Source: Myxococcales bacterium (GTDB taxonomy: Bacteria > Myxococcota_A > Polyangia > Haliangiales > Haliangiaceae). Taken from it: a stretch of 38,672 nt of DNA. Within the stretch, counting starts at the first letter, position 1; every line of letters begins with the position of its first letter. Shown here piece by piece: positions 30,490 to 38,281 of the stretch. The notes beneath the pieces are model-generated. The model worked only from the letters and a program-made list of their open reading frames with translations. It did no database searches and had not been told where the DNA came from. The stretch is taken from contig JAEUJX010000233.1 of the NCBI GenBank assembly GCA_016794545.1, positions 1 to 38,672 on the forward strand. The letters are read 5' to 3'. The translations under genes were made by a program, and so were the position numbers.

Positions 30490-31565
30490 CCGAGATCGTC
30501 GATCGAGTGACGCGCGCTCCGGTGGCGCTCGCCGCGCGCGCCGCGAACCTGCCGAGGATCACGCTCGACGCGCGCGAGCTCGCGGACCTCGAGCTGATCG
30601 CGACCGGCGCGGCCCGCCCGCTCACCGGCTTCGTCGGCAAGGCCGACTATCACTCGATCCTCACGACCAGCCGCCTCGCGAACGGCGCCGTGTGGTCGAT
30701 CCCCCTCACGCTCGCGCTCGGCGACGACGTTCTCTCCTCCGCGTCGCCGGGCGCCGAGCTCTCCTTGTACGACGCGGCGGGCCGCCTGCGCGGCATCCTG
30801 ACCGTGAAGGACGTGTTCGAGCGCGACACCGCGCGCGAGCTCGACGTGGTCTACGGCACGCACGACCCGGCGCACCCGGGCGTCGCGTACCTCGTGTCGC
30901 GCCCGCGCAAGCTCGTCGGCGGTGACGTCGAGGTGCTCGCGTTCCGCCCGCTTGGCGAGCGCGAGCCGAAGAACCGCGCGACCGACGGCTTCATCCTGTG
31001 GTTCACCGGCATGTCGGGCGCGGGCAAGTCGACCCTGTCCGCGGCCGTCGCGAGCCAGCTCGACGGCGAGCGCCGCATCGAGGTGCTCGACGGCGACGAG
31101 GTGCGGACGCACCTCTCGAAGGGCCTCGGGTTCTCGCGCGAGGACCGCGACACCAACGTCCACCGCATCGCCTTCGTCGCGCGCACCCTCGCCGCGCACG
31201 GCGTCGGCGTGATCACCGCCGCGATCTCGCCCTATGCCGAGACGCGCCGCGCCGTCCGCGCACTCGCCGAGGAGCGCGGTCTCGCCTTCATCGAGGTTCA
31301 CGCGCACAGCTCGCTCGAGGCGCTCGTCGCGCGCGACGTGAAGGGCCTGTACGAGAAGGCGCTCGCCGGCGAGGTCACGCACTTCACCGGCGTCTCGGAT
31401 CCCTACGAGGCCCCGGAATCGCCCGACGTCCGCGTCCACACCGACGTCGAGACGATCGAGCAGAGCACCGCGAAGATCATCGAAGCGCTGCGCGCGCGCG
31501 GGCTCGTCCGCTCGCCGGTGCGGACCGCGACCACCAACGGCGTGCGCCCGCACGCAGGAGCCTGA
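30486..31565 (+). CDS. cysC: PUA-like (ATP-sulfurylase N-domain) - APS kinase fusion
   Basis: The 359-residue product has two parts. Residues ~1-158 match the N-terminal PUA-like domain of ATP sulfurylase (LELIATGAARPLTGFVGKADY, SIPLTLALG, VVYGTHDPAHPGVAYL, LVGGDVEVL). Residues ~166-340 are a complete APS kinase, with P-loop GMSGAGKST (175-183), LDGDEVR (201-207), a conserved NVHRIAFVA segment, RDVKGLY (283-289) and FTGVSDPYE (300-308). The ATP-sulfurylase catalytic domain that normally lies between or beside these, with its QxRNPxHxxH motif, is missing. The protein should phosphorylate APS to PAPS but cannot make APS. The PUA part may be a structural or regulatory remnant. The start overlaps the cysH stop. 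Confidence 0.9.
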   Translation: MTEIVDRVTRAPVALAARAANLPRITLDARELADLELIATGAARPLTGFVGKADYHSILTTSRLANGAVWSIPLTLALGDDVLSSASPGAELSLYDAAGRLRGILTVKDVFERDTARELDVVYGTHDPAHPGVAYLVSRPRKLVGGDVEVLAFRPLGEREPKNRATDGFILWFTGMSGAGKSTLSAAVASQLDGERRIEVLDGDEVRTHLSKGLGFSREDRDTNVHRIAFVARTLAAHGVGVITAAISPYAETRRAVRALAEERGLAFIEVHAHSSLEALVARDVKGLYEKALAGEVTHFTGVSDPYEAPESPDVRVHTDVETIEQSTAKIIEALRARGLVRSPVRTATTNGVRPHAGA

Positions 31566-31566
31566 C

Positions 31567-32166
31567 GTGAGCACTGCCCTGTACCCCGTGTTCCTCAAGC
31601 TCGACGGCCTCCCGGTCGTCGTCGTGGGCGGTGGCCCCGTCGCGGCGGGCAAGCTGGACGGCCTGCTCGCCGCCGGTGCGCGCGTGCTCGTCGTCGCGCC
31701 GAAGATCACCCACGCGATCCGCGTGCAGGCGGGCCCGCGGGTCGTGCTCGTCGAGCGCGCGTTCGTGCCGTCGGATCTCGACGGCGCGCGCTGGGTCGTC
31801 GCCGCCGCGCCACCCGAGATCAACCAGCAGGTCGCGGCGGCGGCCGCCGAGCGCGGGCTGTTCGTGAACGCCGTCGACGCTACGACCGCGGCAACGGCGG
31901 ATCTCGGCGGCGTGATCCGGCGCGGCGAGGTCGAGGTCGCGATCTCGACGGGCGGCACCGCACCGGCGCTCGCCGGCCTGTTGCGCGAGGCGCTCGACTC
32001 GCTGCTGCCGTCGGAGCTCGACCGGTGGGTCGATGTCGCGAAGCGCGCGCGCGAGGAGTGGAAGCGCGCCGGCGTCCCGATCACGAAGCGCCGCTCGCTG
32101 CTCCTCCGCACGCTGGTCCAGCTCTACCGCGCGGACATCGTCGCGCTCGAACGAGGTGCCGCGTGA
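31567..32166 (+). CDS. Precorrin-2 dehydrogenase (siroheme synthase N-domain, Met8/SirC-type)
   Basis: The 199-residue product (GTG start one base after the previous stop) has the NAD-binding motif VVVVGGGPVAAGK (17-29), NAVDA with D104 corresponding to the catalytic Asp of the CysG N-domain, and STGGTAPALA (127-136). It oxidises precorrin-2 to sirohydrochlorin and may also insert iron, as in Met8/CysG. SirC-type proteins of this length are sometimes dehydrogenase only, so a separate ferrochelatase may exist elsewhere. The Ser phosphorylated in CysG (S128) appears here as Thr. The gene lies between the APS kinase and the methyltransferase, with its stop overlapping the next start, so siroheme is supplied by the same operon as the sulfite reductase that needs it. 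Confidence 0.9.
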   Translation: MSTALYPVFLKLDGLPVVVVGGGPVAAGKLDGLLAAGARVLVVAPKITHAIRVQAGPRVVLVERAFVPSDLDGARWVVAAAPPEINQQVAAAAAERGLFVNAVDATTAATADLGGVIRRGEVEVAISTGGTAPALAGLLREALDSLLPSELDRWVDVAKRAREEWKRAGVPITKRRSLLLRTLVQLYRADIVALERGAA

Positions 32167-32927
32167 CCGGCTTCGTCTCTCTCGTCGGCGCCGGCCCCGG
32201 CGATCCCGAGCTGCTCACGCTGCGCGCGCTCCGGCGCCTGCGCGATGCGGACCTCGTGCTGAACGACGCGCTCGTGCAGGAGGATCTCCTGCAGCTCGCG
32301 CCGAAGGCGCAGCGGTTCTACGTCGGCAAGCGCGCCGGCCGGCACTCGATCGACCAGGAGGGTATCCACCGCCTGTTGGTCCGCGCCGCGAAGCGCGGGC
32401 AGAAGGTCGTGCGCCTCAAGTGCGGCGACCCGTTCGTGCTCGGCCGCGGCGGCGAGGAAGCGCTCGCGCTCGAGGCGGCGGGCGTCGCCTACGAGGTGGT
32501 CCCCGGCATCAGCTCGGCGCTCGCCGCGCCGGCGCTCGCCGGCATCCCCGTCACGCACCGGGGGCTCGCGTCGGCGTTCGCCGTGGTCTCGGGCCACGCC
32601 GAGAGCTCGTACGCGCCGATCCTCGACGGCATCGCGCCCGGCTCGCTCACGCTCGTCGTGCTGATGGGCGTGCGCACGCGCGGCGCGATCGCGGCGCACC
32701 TGATCGGCCGCGGCTGGGCGGCGCACACGCCGGCCGCGATCATCCACGGCGCATCGCACCCCGGCTCGTTCACCTGGATCGGCGACCTCGCCACGCTCGG
32801 CGAGGCGTCGTTCGAGACCGACCTGCCCGGCATCCTCGTCATCGGCGAGGTCGTGAAGCTCTCCAGTCAGATCCGTTCGGAGCAACAGAGCGCGGCGCCC
32901 GGTGCCGCCGAGAGGTTCTTCCTATGA
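32163..32927 (+). CDS. cobA: Uroporphyrinogen-III C-methyltransferase (SUMT)
   Basis: The 254-residue product methylates uroporphyrinogen III at C-2 and C-7 to give precorrin-2, the first dedicated step to siroheme. Family signatures are VGAGPGDPELLTL (8-20), CGDPFVLGRGGEE (87-99), VPGISSA (113-119) and PVTHRGLA (129-136). The length matches stand-alone SUMT. The GTG start overlaps the preceding stop (GTGA). Together with the preceding gene it replaces the single fused CysG of enterobacteria. It could be named sumT or cysG C-domain; the context (sulfite reductase next) indicates siroheme rather than cobalamin as the main destination. Confidence 0.93.
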   Translation: MTGFVSLVGAGPGDPELLTLRALRRLRDADLVLNDALVQEDLLQLAPKAQRFYVGKRAGRHSIDQEGIHRLLVRAAKRGQKVVRLKCGDPFVLGRGGEEALALEAAGVAYEVVPGISSALAAPALAGIPVTHRGLASAFAVVSGHAESSYAPILDGIAPGSLTLVVLMGVRTRGAIAAHLIGRGWAAHTPAAIIHGASHPGSFTWIGDLATLGEASFETDLPGILVIGEVVKLSSQIRSEQQSAAPGAAERFFL

Positions 32928-34684
32928 GCGTTGTCGATCTCCCGCCTCCTCCCCCGCCCGGCCGTCTCGGGTTCGCGCGCCACGAGGACGTCGATCTGTT
33001 CGTCCAGAAGCTCGAGGACTTCGAGACCGGCAAGCTGTCGGCCGACGACTGGCGCGGCTTCCGCCTCCTGAACGGCGTCTACGGCCAGCGCCAGGACGGC
33101 GTGATGATGATCCGCGCGAAGCTGCCCGGCGGCTTCGTCACGCCCGCGCAGCTCGAAGCGTTGGCGGTCGTCGCCGAGAGGTTCGGCGGCGGCAAGGGCC
33201 ACGTCACGACGCGGCAGAACGTGCAGTACCACTTCGTGCCGATGGCCGACGTCGAGACCGCGCTGCGGATCCTCGCCGACAGCGGCATCACCACGAAGGA
33301 GGCGTGCGGTCACTCGGTGCGCAACTGGACGTGCTGCCCGTTCGCGGGCGTCGCGGCCGACGAGCCGTTCGATCCGACGCCATACGTCGAGGCGCTCGCG
33401 CGCCACCTGCTGCGCGGCCCGTACAGCTCGACGCTGCCGCGCAAGCTGAAGCCGTCCCTCGGCGGGTGCTGCGGCACCGACTGCTCGCAGGCGTTCATCA
33501 ACGACCTCGGCTTCCTGGCCACGACGCGCGACGGCGCGCCCGGCTTCAAAGTGCTCGCCGGCGGCGGCCTGTCCACGCTGCGGCGCTCGGCCCTCACCGT
33601 CGAGGAGTTCGTGCCGCTCGCCGAGACGCTCGAGGCCGCCGACGCGGTCGTGCGGGTGTTCCACCGGATCGGAAACCGCAACAACAAGGCGAAGGCCCGC
33701 CTCAAGTGGGCGATCGACAAGGTCGGTCCCGAGGCGTTCCTCGCCGAGTACCGCGCGGAGCGCGAGAAGATCCGCGGCGAGGGCGGCGTGCCGCTCGTGC
33801 TGCCGCCGCAGCCCGTGCCGCCCGCGGCGGGGTCGCCGAGCGCGCGAGGCGGCAAACGTCTGCTCGCCCAGGTCAACGAGCCCGTTCCGGGCTACGCCGA
33901 GTGGGCGCAGCACAACGTGCGCACGCAGAAGCAGCACGGCTTCTCGTCGGTCGTGATCCGCCTCGTCCTCGGCGACATCACCGCCGCGCAGCTGCGCGGC
34001 CTGATCCCGCTGATCACGCAGTACGGCGAGGGCGAGCTGCGCACCACGAACGAGCAGAACCTCGTGCTGCGCTACGTGCCCGACGCGCGGCTGCCGTCGC
34101 TGCACCGCGAGCTCGTGCGGCTCGGCCTCGCGCTCGGCGGCGCGAACACGCTGGCCGATGTGGTGTCGTGCCCCGGCGCGTCGTCGTGCAAGCTCGCCGT
34201 CACGGCATCGCGCGGCCTCGGCGGCCAGCTCACCGAGCTGCTCGACCGCCGCCCCGACCTCGTCACCGCGGCCCACGGGCTCGACGTCAAGGTGTCGGGC
34301 TGCCCGCACGGCTGTGGCCAGCACTACATCGCGGGCATCGGCTTCCAGGGCGGCATGCGCAAGCTCGCCGGGCGCCCCGCGCCGCAGTACCTCGTGTACG
34401 TCGGCGGCGGCATCAAGGCCGACAAGGCCGAGTTCGGCCGGCTGATCGGCAAGGTGCCGGCACGGCGCGCCGGGGCCACGCTCGAGCGCCTGCTCGACTT
34501 CTACATCGCGTCCGGTGCGACGTCCCGCGACTTCTGGAGCACCGTTCCGGCCGACCAGCTGAAGGCGCAGATCGCCGATCTCGAGAAGCTCGCCGACGCC
34601 GACGCCGTCGAGGCCGACTTCATCGACCTCGGCGAGCAGCGCGCGTTCGAGGTGGTGAGCGGCGAGGGCGAATGCGCCTCGTAG
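32924..34684 (+). CDS. sir: Ferredoxin-type nitrite/sulfite reductase, likely assimilatory sulfite reductase
   Basis: The 586-residue product contains the two-fold repeat of the nitrite/sulfite reductase family. The siroheme/[4Fe-4S] motif is C416-x5-C422 ... C460-x3-C464 (CPGASSC, CPHGC). Other family patterns include GGKGHVTTRQNVQYH (~89-103), RNWTCCP, and RTTNEQNLVLRYVP in the second half. It should reduce sulfite to sulfide by six electrons, probably from ferredoxin, as no flavin domain is present. Nitrite reductase is the main alternative from sequence alone, but the operon with cysH and cysC favours sulfite. An extra Cys-rich segment GGCCGTDCSQAF (~180-191) occurs in the first half. The ATG overlaps the previous stop. 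Confidence 0.9.
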   Translation: MSVVDLPPPPPPGRLGFARHEDVDLFVQKLEDFETGKLSADDWRGFRLLNGVYGQRQDGVMMIRAKLPGGFVTPAQLEALAVVAERFGGGKGHVTTRQNVQYHFVPMADVETALRILADSGITTKEACGHSVRNWTCCPFAGVAADEPFDPTPYVEALARHLLRGPYSSTLPRKLKPSLGGCCGTDCSQAFINDLGFLATTRDGAPGFKVLAGGGLSTLRRSALTVEEFVPLAETLEAADAVVRVFHRIGNRNNKAKARLKWAIDKVGPEAFLAEYRAEREKIRGEGGVPLVLPPQPVPPAAGSPSARGGKRLLAQVNEPVPGYAEWAQHNVRTQKQHGFSSVVIRLVLGDITAAQLRGLIPLITQYGEGELRTTNEQNLVLRYVPDARLPSLHRELVRLGLALGGANTLADVVSCPGASSCKLAVTASRGLGGQLTELLDRRPDLVTAAHGLDVKVSGCPHGCGQHYIAGIGFQGGMRKLAGRPAPQYLVYVGGGIKADKAEFGRLIGKVPARRAGATLERLLDFYIASGATSRDFWSTVPADQLKAQIADLEKLADADAVEADFIDLGEQRAFEVVSGEGECAS

Positions 34685-34701
34685 TGTGATACGCCTCCGG
34701 C

Positions 34702-36639
34702 GTGAGCCACGAAGAGCCCGATGTCGAGGTCCCCGAGGCCAAGCTCCTCAAGGATGAGCTGAAGGCGCTGAAGGGCGACGGCGAGCCGCCGCTTGGCGCC
34801 GTCCTGCCACTCGAGCCCACCCCGCGCGGCGATATCACGTGGCAGGTCATCGTGGCCGGCGTGCTCGTCGCCGTGCTGATGGGCCTGTCGTACCCGTACA
34901 TGGTGCTGAAGCTCGGCTTCGGCCCCAACGTGTCGGTGGTCGCGGCGTTCTTCGGCTTCCTGTTCCTGAAGCTGATCGACATCGCGCTGCGCGGGAAGCA
35001 CTTCAACCGCTGGCAGAACAACCTCGCCGAGGCGATGGGCACGAGCGCGGCGCAGACCGCGTTCATGTGCGTCCTGCTCGGGGCGTTCGACATCCTCCGC
35101 TACAACACCGGCGGACGGTTCTCGATGGAGCTGTCGCCGTTCACGTCGTTCCTCTGGCTGACGTGCGCGTGCACGCTCGGCGTGCTGCTCGCGGTGCCGC
35201 TGCGCCGCCACTTCGTCGTCGACGAGAAGCTGCCGTACGTCGACGGCCTCTCGACGGCCGAGACGATCACGGTGATGGATCCGCCGCGCGACGCGACGCC
35301 GGAGATCAAGCGCAACGCGTTCCGCGCGTTCAACGCGGTCATGATCGGCGTGCTGCTCTCGGGCCTGATCATGCTGTTCCGCGAGGACGCCCAGTTCCGC
35401 GACTGGATCCCGGAGGGCTGGTACCCGAAGACGATCCTCGAGGACACCGTCGTGGTCGGCGGCGTCGCGGTCGCCACCAAGCTCGTGTTCGCGAGCTACG
35501 CGGTCGGCGTGCAGTTCAGCCTGCTCAGCATCGGCAGCGGCATGCTGGTCGGTCTGCGGATCAACATCTCGATGATCATCGGCGGCGTGCTCGCGTGGGT
35601 CGTCGCTCCGATCCTGCTCGTCAAGTACGGCGTCGAGCTCCACCGCGACGCCAACCACCAGGCCGTGTTCACCGGGTCGCCGACCCGCACGGAGGTGCTG
35701 TTCTGGGTGATGTGGCCCGCGACCGGCATGCTCGTCGCCGGCGGCCTCACCGCGCTCGCGCTGCGCTGGCGCCTGCTGATCTCGACGTTCAAGAGCCTGC
35801 GCGGCGCGAAGATCGGCTCCGCCGAGATGCCGCTCTCGTTCGTCGGCGGCGGCATCGCCCTCTCGGCGATCGCGCTGATCATCGTCCAGTACCAGTTCCT
35901 CCACATGCCGGTGTGGATGACGCTGACGGCGATGCTCCTGTCGCTGCCGCTGATGCTGGTCGGCCTGCGCGTGCTCGGCGAGACCAACTGGGGCCCGATC
36001 AGCGCGCTGTCGAACATGATGCAGGGCCTGTTCGCCGCGGTCGCGCCCGGCAACGTCGTCGCGAACATGGTCGCGAGCGGCACCACCGGCACGATCGCCA
36101 CGTCGTCCGAGGCGATCATGCAGGACTACAAGTGCGGCCAGGTGATCGGCACCAAGCCGCGCAACCTCACGATCATGCAACTCCTCGCGGTGCCGATCGG
36201 CGCGGCGTGCGTCTCGCTGATCTATCCGCAGCTCGTCGCGACGTGGGGCATCACCGGCGACGACGCGAAGCTGACCTCGCCGATCTCCAACAAGTGGTCC
36301 GGGTTCGCGCAGATCCTCGAGGAGGGCATCAGTGCGCTTCCGACCTCCGCACTCTACGCGCTGATCATCTTCAGCGTGCTCGGCATCGTGTTCACGGTGC
36401 TCGAGTCGAATCCCAAGCTGAAGAAGTGGGTGCCCTCCCCGACCGGCATCGGCATCGGCATCCTGGTCCCGTTCGTCGTGGTGTTCACGATGTTCCTCGG
36501 CGGCCTGATCGGCTGGATCTGGGAGAAGAAGGACAAGAAGAGCGCCGACATCTACATGGTGCCGCTCGGCTCCGGCTTCATCGCCGGCGAGGCGCTGGTC
36601 GCCGTCATCCTCGCGATCTACTTCGCCGCGACGACCTGA
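34702..36639 (+). CDS. OPT-family oligopeptide transporter
   Basis: The 645-residue product (GTG start) contains about 14-16 membrane helices and the OPT signatures LSYPYMVLKLGFGPNVSVVAAF at its start, KLPYVDGLSTAET near residue 175 and a Gly-rich SGTTGTIATSSEAIMQDYKCG later (residue ~460). OPT transporters bring in oligopeptides, glutathione or metal chelates driven by protons. It starts 17 bases after the sulfite reductase gene and on the same strand, so read-through from the sulfur operon is likely. Uptake of glutathione or other sulfur peptides is an attractive inference. The 3' end is 3 bases from a convergent lipoprotein gene. Confidence 0.9.
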   Translation: MSHEEPDVEVPEAKLLKDELKALKGDGEPPLGAVLPLEPTPRGDITWQVIVAGVLVAVLMGLSYPYMVLKLGFGPNVSVVAAFFGFLFLKLIDIALRGKHFNRWQNNLAEAMGTSAAQTAFMCVLLGAFDILRYNTGGRFSMELSPFTSFLWLTCACTLGVLLAVPLRRHFVVDEKLPYVDGLSTAETITVMDPPRDATPEIKRNAFRAFNAVMIGVLLSGLIMLFREDAQFRDWIPEGWYPKTILEDTVVVGGVAVATKLVFASYAVGVQFSLLSIGSGMLVGLRINISMIIGGVLAWVVAPILLVKYGVELHRDANHQAVFTGSPTRTEVLFWVMWPATGMLVAGGLTALALRWRLLISTFKSLRGAKIGSAEMPLSFVGGGIALSAIALIIVQYQFLHMPVWMTLTAMLLSLPLMLVGLRVLGETNWGPISALSNMMQGLFAAVAPGNVVANMVASGTTGTIATSSEAIMQDYKCGQVIGTKPRNLTIMQLLAVPIGAACVSLIYPQLVATWGITGDDAKLTSPISNKWSGFAQILEEGISALPTSALYALIIFSVLGIVFTVLESNPKLKKWVPSPTGIGIGILVPFVVVFTMFLGGLIGWIWEKKDKKSADIYMVPLGSGFIAGEALVAVILAIYFAATT

Positions 36640-36642
36640 CGC

Positions 36643-38208
36643 TCACTTCTTCGGCAGCGTCGCGGTCGCGCGCAGGATGCGCGTCACGACGCGGCCGTCG
36701 TCGATGACGGGCTGCGTCCACACCGCGTACAGCGCGCGGCGCTTCACGTCGATGACGAGCGCGGACGTGTCGCCGAGCGCGCGTGGCGGATCGCGATCCA
36801 GCGCGAACACGGCGAACCGCGCGTCGCTGATCGCGCCCTGCTCGGTGCACGCGGCAGCGCCCGTCCTGCACGTGGCGCGCGCATAGCGCCCGCCGCCGCG
36901 GTTGTCGTACCAGCCGACGTGCAGCGTGCCGGTCGTCGGATCGAGCGCGAGCGCGGGGGCGAGCTGCGTCGCGCAACCGTCGCCGCCGGCGCGCGTGCGC
37001 TTCCACACGTTCTTGCCGTCGCGCTTCGACGCCGCGATCACGAGCTCCCAGACCGCGTCGCGGCCGCCGCGCACGTACGCCGCGTAGACCTGCTTGCGCT
37101 TCGTATCGACCGCGACCGCGGGGATCGCGCCGAAGAACGGGAGCCGGTCGTCGCGGTCCGACAGGCGCTGGGCCTTCGCGAACGTACGGCCGTTGTCGGA
37201 GGACGTCGTGTACAGGATCCGGTGATCCGCCGAGCCGAACCCCGGCACCGCCGTCCCCGGATCGAGCGCGACGACGTGCAGCGTGCCGTCGGCGCCGACC
37301 GTCGCGGCCGCGAGCAGCCCCGGCACCGCCGTGACGGGCCGGCGGAACGTCGCGCCCTCGTCGTGCGACGTCGCGACGCGGATGCCGCCGCCCGCGGCGT
37401 AGAGCACGTGGACGAGATCGTTGCCGGTCCCGGGCGAGGCCGCGCCGATCGCGATCGCCGGGCGATCGAGGCACGCGGGATCCCGGTCGTCGCACTGCGC
37501 GGCGTCGACCGTGTCGGGCGTGCTCCACGTCCTGCCGCCGTCGCGCGAGCGCGCGAGCTCGATCCGGCGAGCGCGGCCCTCCGCCGCGAGCCACACCGCG
37601 TAGAGGATGCCCTTCTTGTCGCGTGCGAGCCGCGGCTGCGCGTGCGTGTCGCCGGTCGCCCACGCGATCACGTCGCCGCCGTCGGTGATCACCGCGCTCG
37701 GATCGCGCTGCGCTCCGGTGGCGGTGGTCGCGCGCACCGCCGCTCCGAACGCCTTGTCGCGGGCCGCGCCGAAGGCCGGGCAGCGCCGCGGAACGATGAC
37801 CGCGGTGTTCGGGATCAGGCAGGCGTGCCAGTCGTGGTCGCAGACGTAGCCCTCGGAGGTGCGGCACTCCGCGTCGGTGGTGCAGCGCGCGAGGCATTGC
37901 GCGCCCGACCGTGCGGTGGCGACACACTCGCCCTCGGGGCACTCGCCGACCGCCCCCGGCGTGCACGCCGACGCGCAGTAGCCGCCGGGCTGCGGCGTAC
38001 ACGTCATCCCCTCGGCACACGCGACCACACCACACGCCTCGCCCCGCAGCGCCAGCGCGGGTGGCACGTCGAGCACGGCCGCATCGACGGGCGGTGGCGC
38101 CCGGCCGGGCGGCGGCCACTGGAGCGGCGGGGCAGCCGCGGGCCCCGAACAGCCCCCCAGCGCCGCGATGAATAGAGCCGCCGACCGCACCGTCACTGAG
38201 CAACGCAC
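36643..38208 (-). CDS. Lipoprotein with Cys-rich region and Asp-box (sialidase-like) propeller
   Basis: The product (521 residues from the GTG at 38208; GTGs at 38196 and 38190 are also possible) has lipobox AALGGC with lipidated C20. A Pro-rich linker follows, then a Cys-rich module (~59-130, CGVVACAEGMTC...DHDWHAC) resembling other myxobacterial surface modules. The rest is a β-propeller with several Asp-box motifs: SRDGGRTW, SHDEGATF and SSDNGRTF, as in sialidases and BNR-repeat proteins. Catalytic arginine-triad and nucleophile Tyr residues of true sialidases were not identified, so it is more likely a carbohydrate- or protein-binding surface protein. The frame is open to 38400, but the start at about 38208 is the only one giving a lipoprotein signal. 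It is divergent from the gene at 38282. Confidence 0.82.
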   Translation of the reverse strand: MRCSVTVRSAALFIAALGGCSGPAAAPPLQWPPPGRAPPPVDAAVLDVPPALALRGEACGVVACAEGMTCTPQPGGYCASACTPGAVGECPEGECVATARSGAQCLARCTTDAECRTSEGYVCDHDWHACLIPNTAVIVPRRCPAFGAARDKAFGAAVRATTATGAQRDPSAVITDGGDVIAWATGDTHAQPRLARDKKGILYAVWLAAEGRARRIELARSRDGGRTWSTPDTVDAAQCDDRDPACLDRPAIAIGAASPGTGNDLVHVLYAAGGGIRVATSHDEGATFRRPVTAVPGLLAAATVGADGTLHVVALDPGTAVPGFGSADHRILYTTSSDNGRTFAKAQRLSDRDDRLPFFGAIPAVAVDTKRKQVYAAYVRGGRDAVWELVIAASKRDGKNVWKRTRAGGDGCATQLAPALALDPTTGTLHVGWYDNRGGGRYARATCRTGAAACTEQGAISDARFAVFALDRDPPRALGDTSALVIDVKRRALYAVWTQPVIDDGRVVTRILRATATLPKK

Positions 38209-38268
38209 GAGACCCGGGGCGCGTTCAAGATTCCAGCACGCTCGTGAACGGCCCGGTTTCCCTCGCGC

Positions 38269-38274
38269 TATGGT
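38269..38274 (+). promoter_or_regulatory. -10-like hexamer TATGGT before the 38282 start
   Basis: TATGGT fits TANNNT, four of six bases to the sigma-70 -10 consensus, and ends 7 bases before the ATG at 38282. No Shine-Dalgarno sequence is present. It lies in the 73-base divergent gap. Confidence 0.4.
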
Positions 38275-38281
38275 CGCCCCC

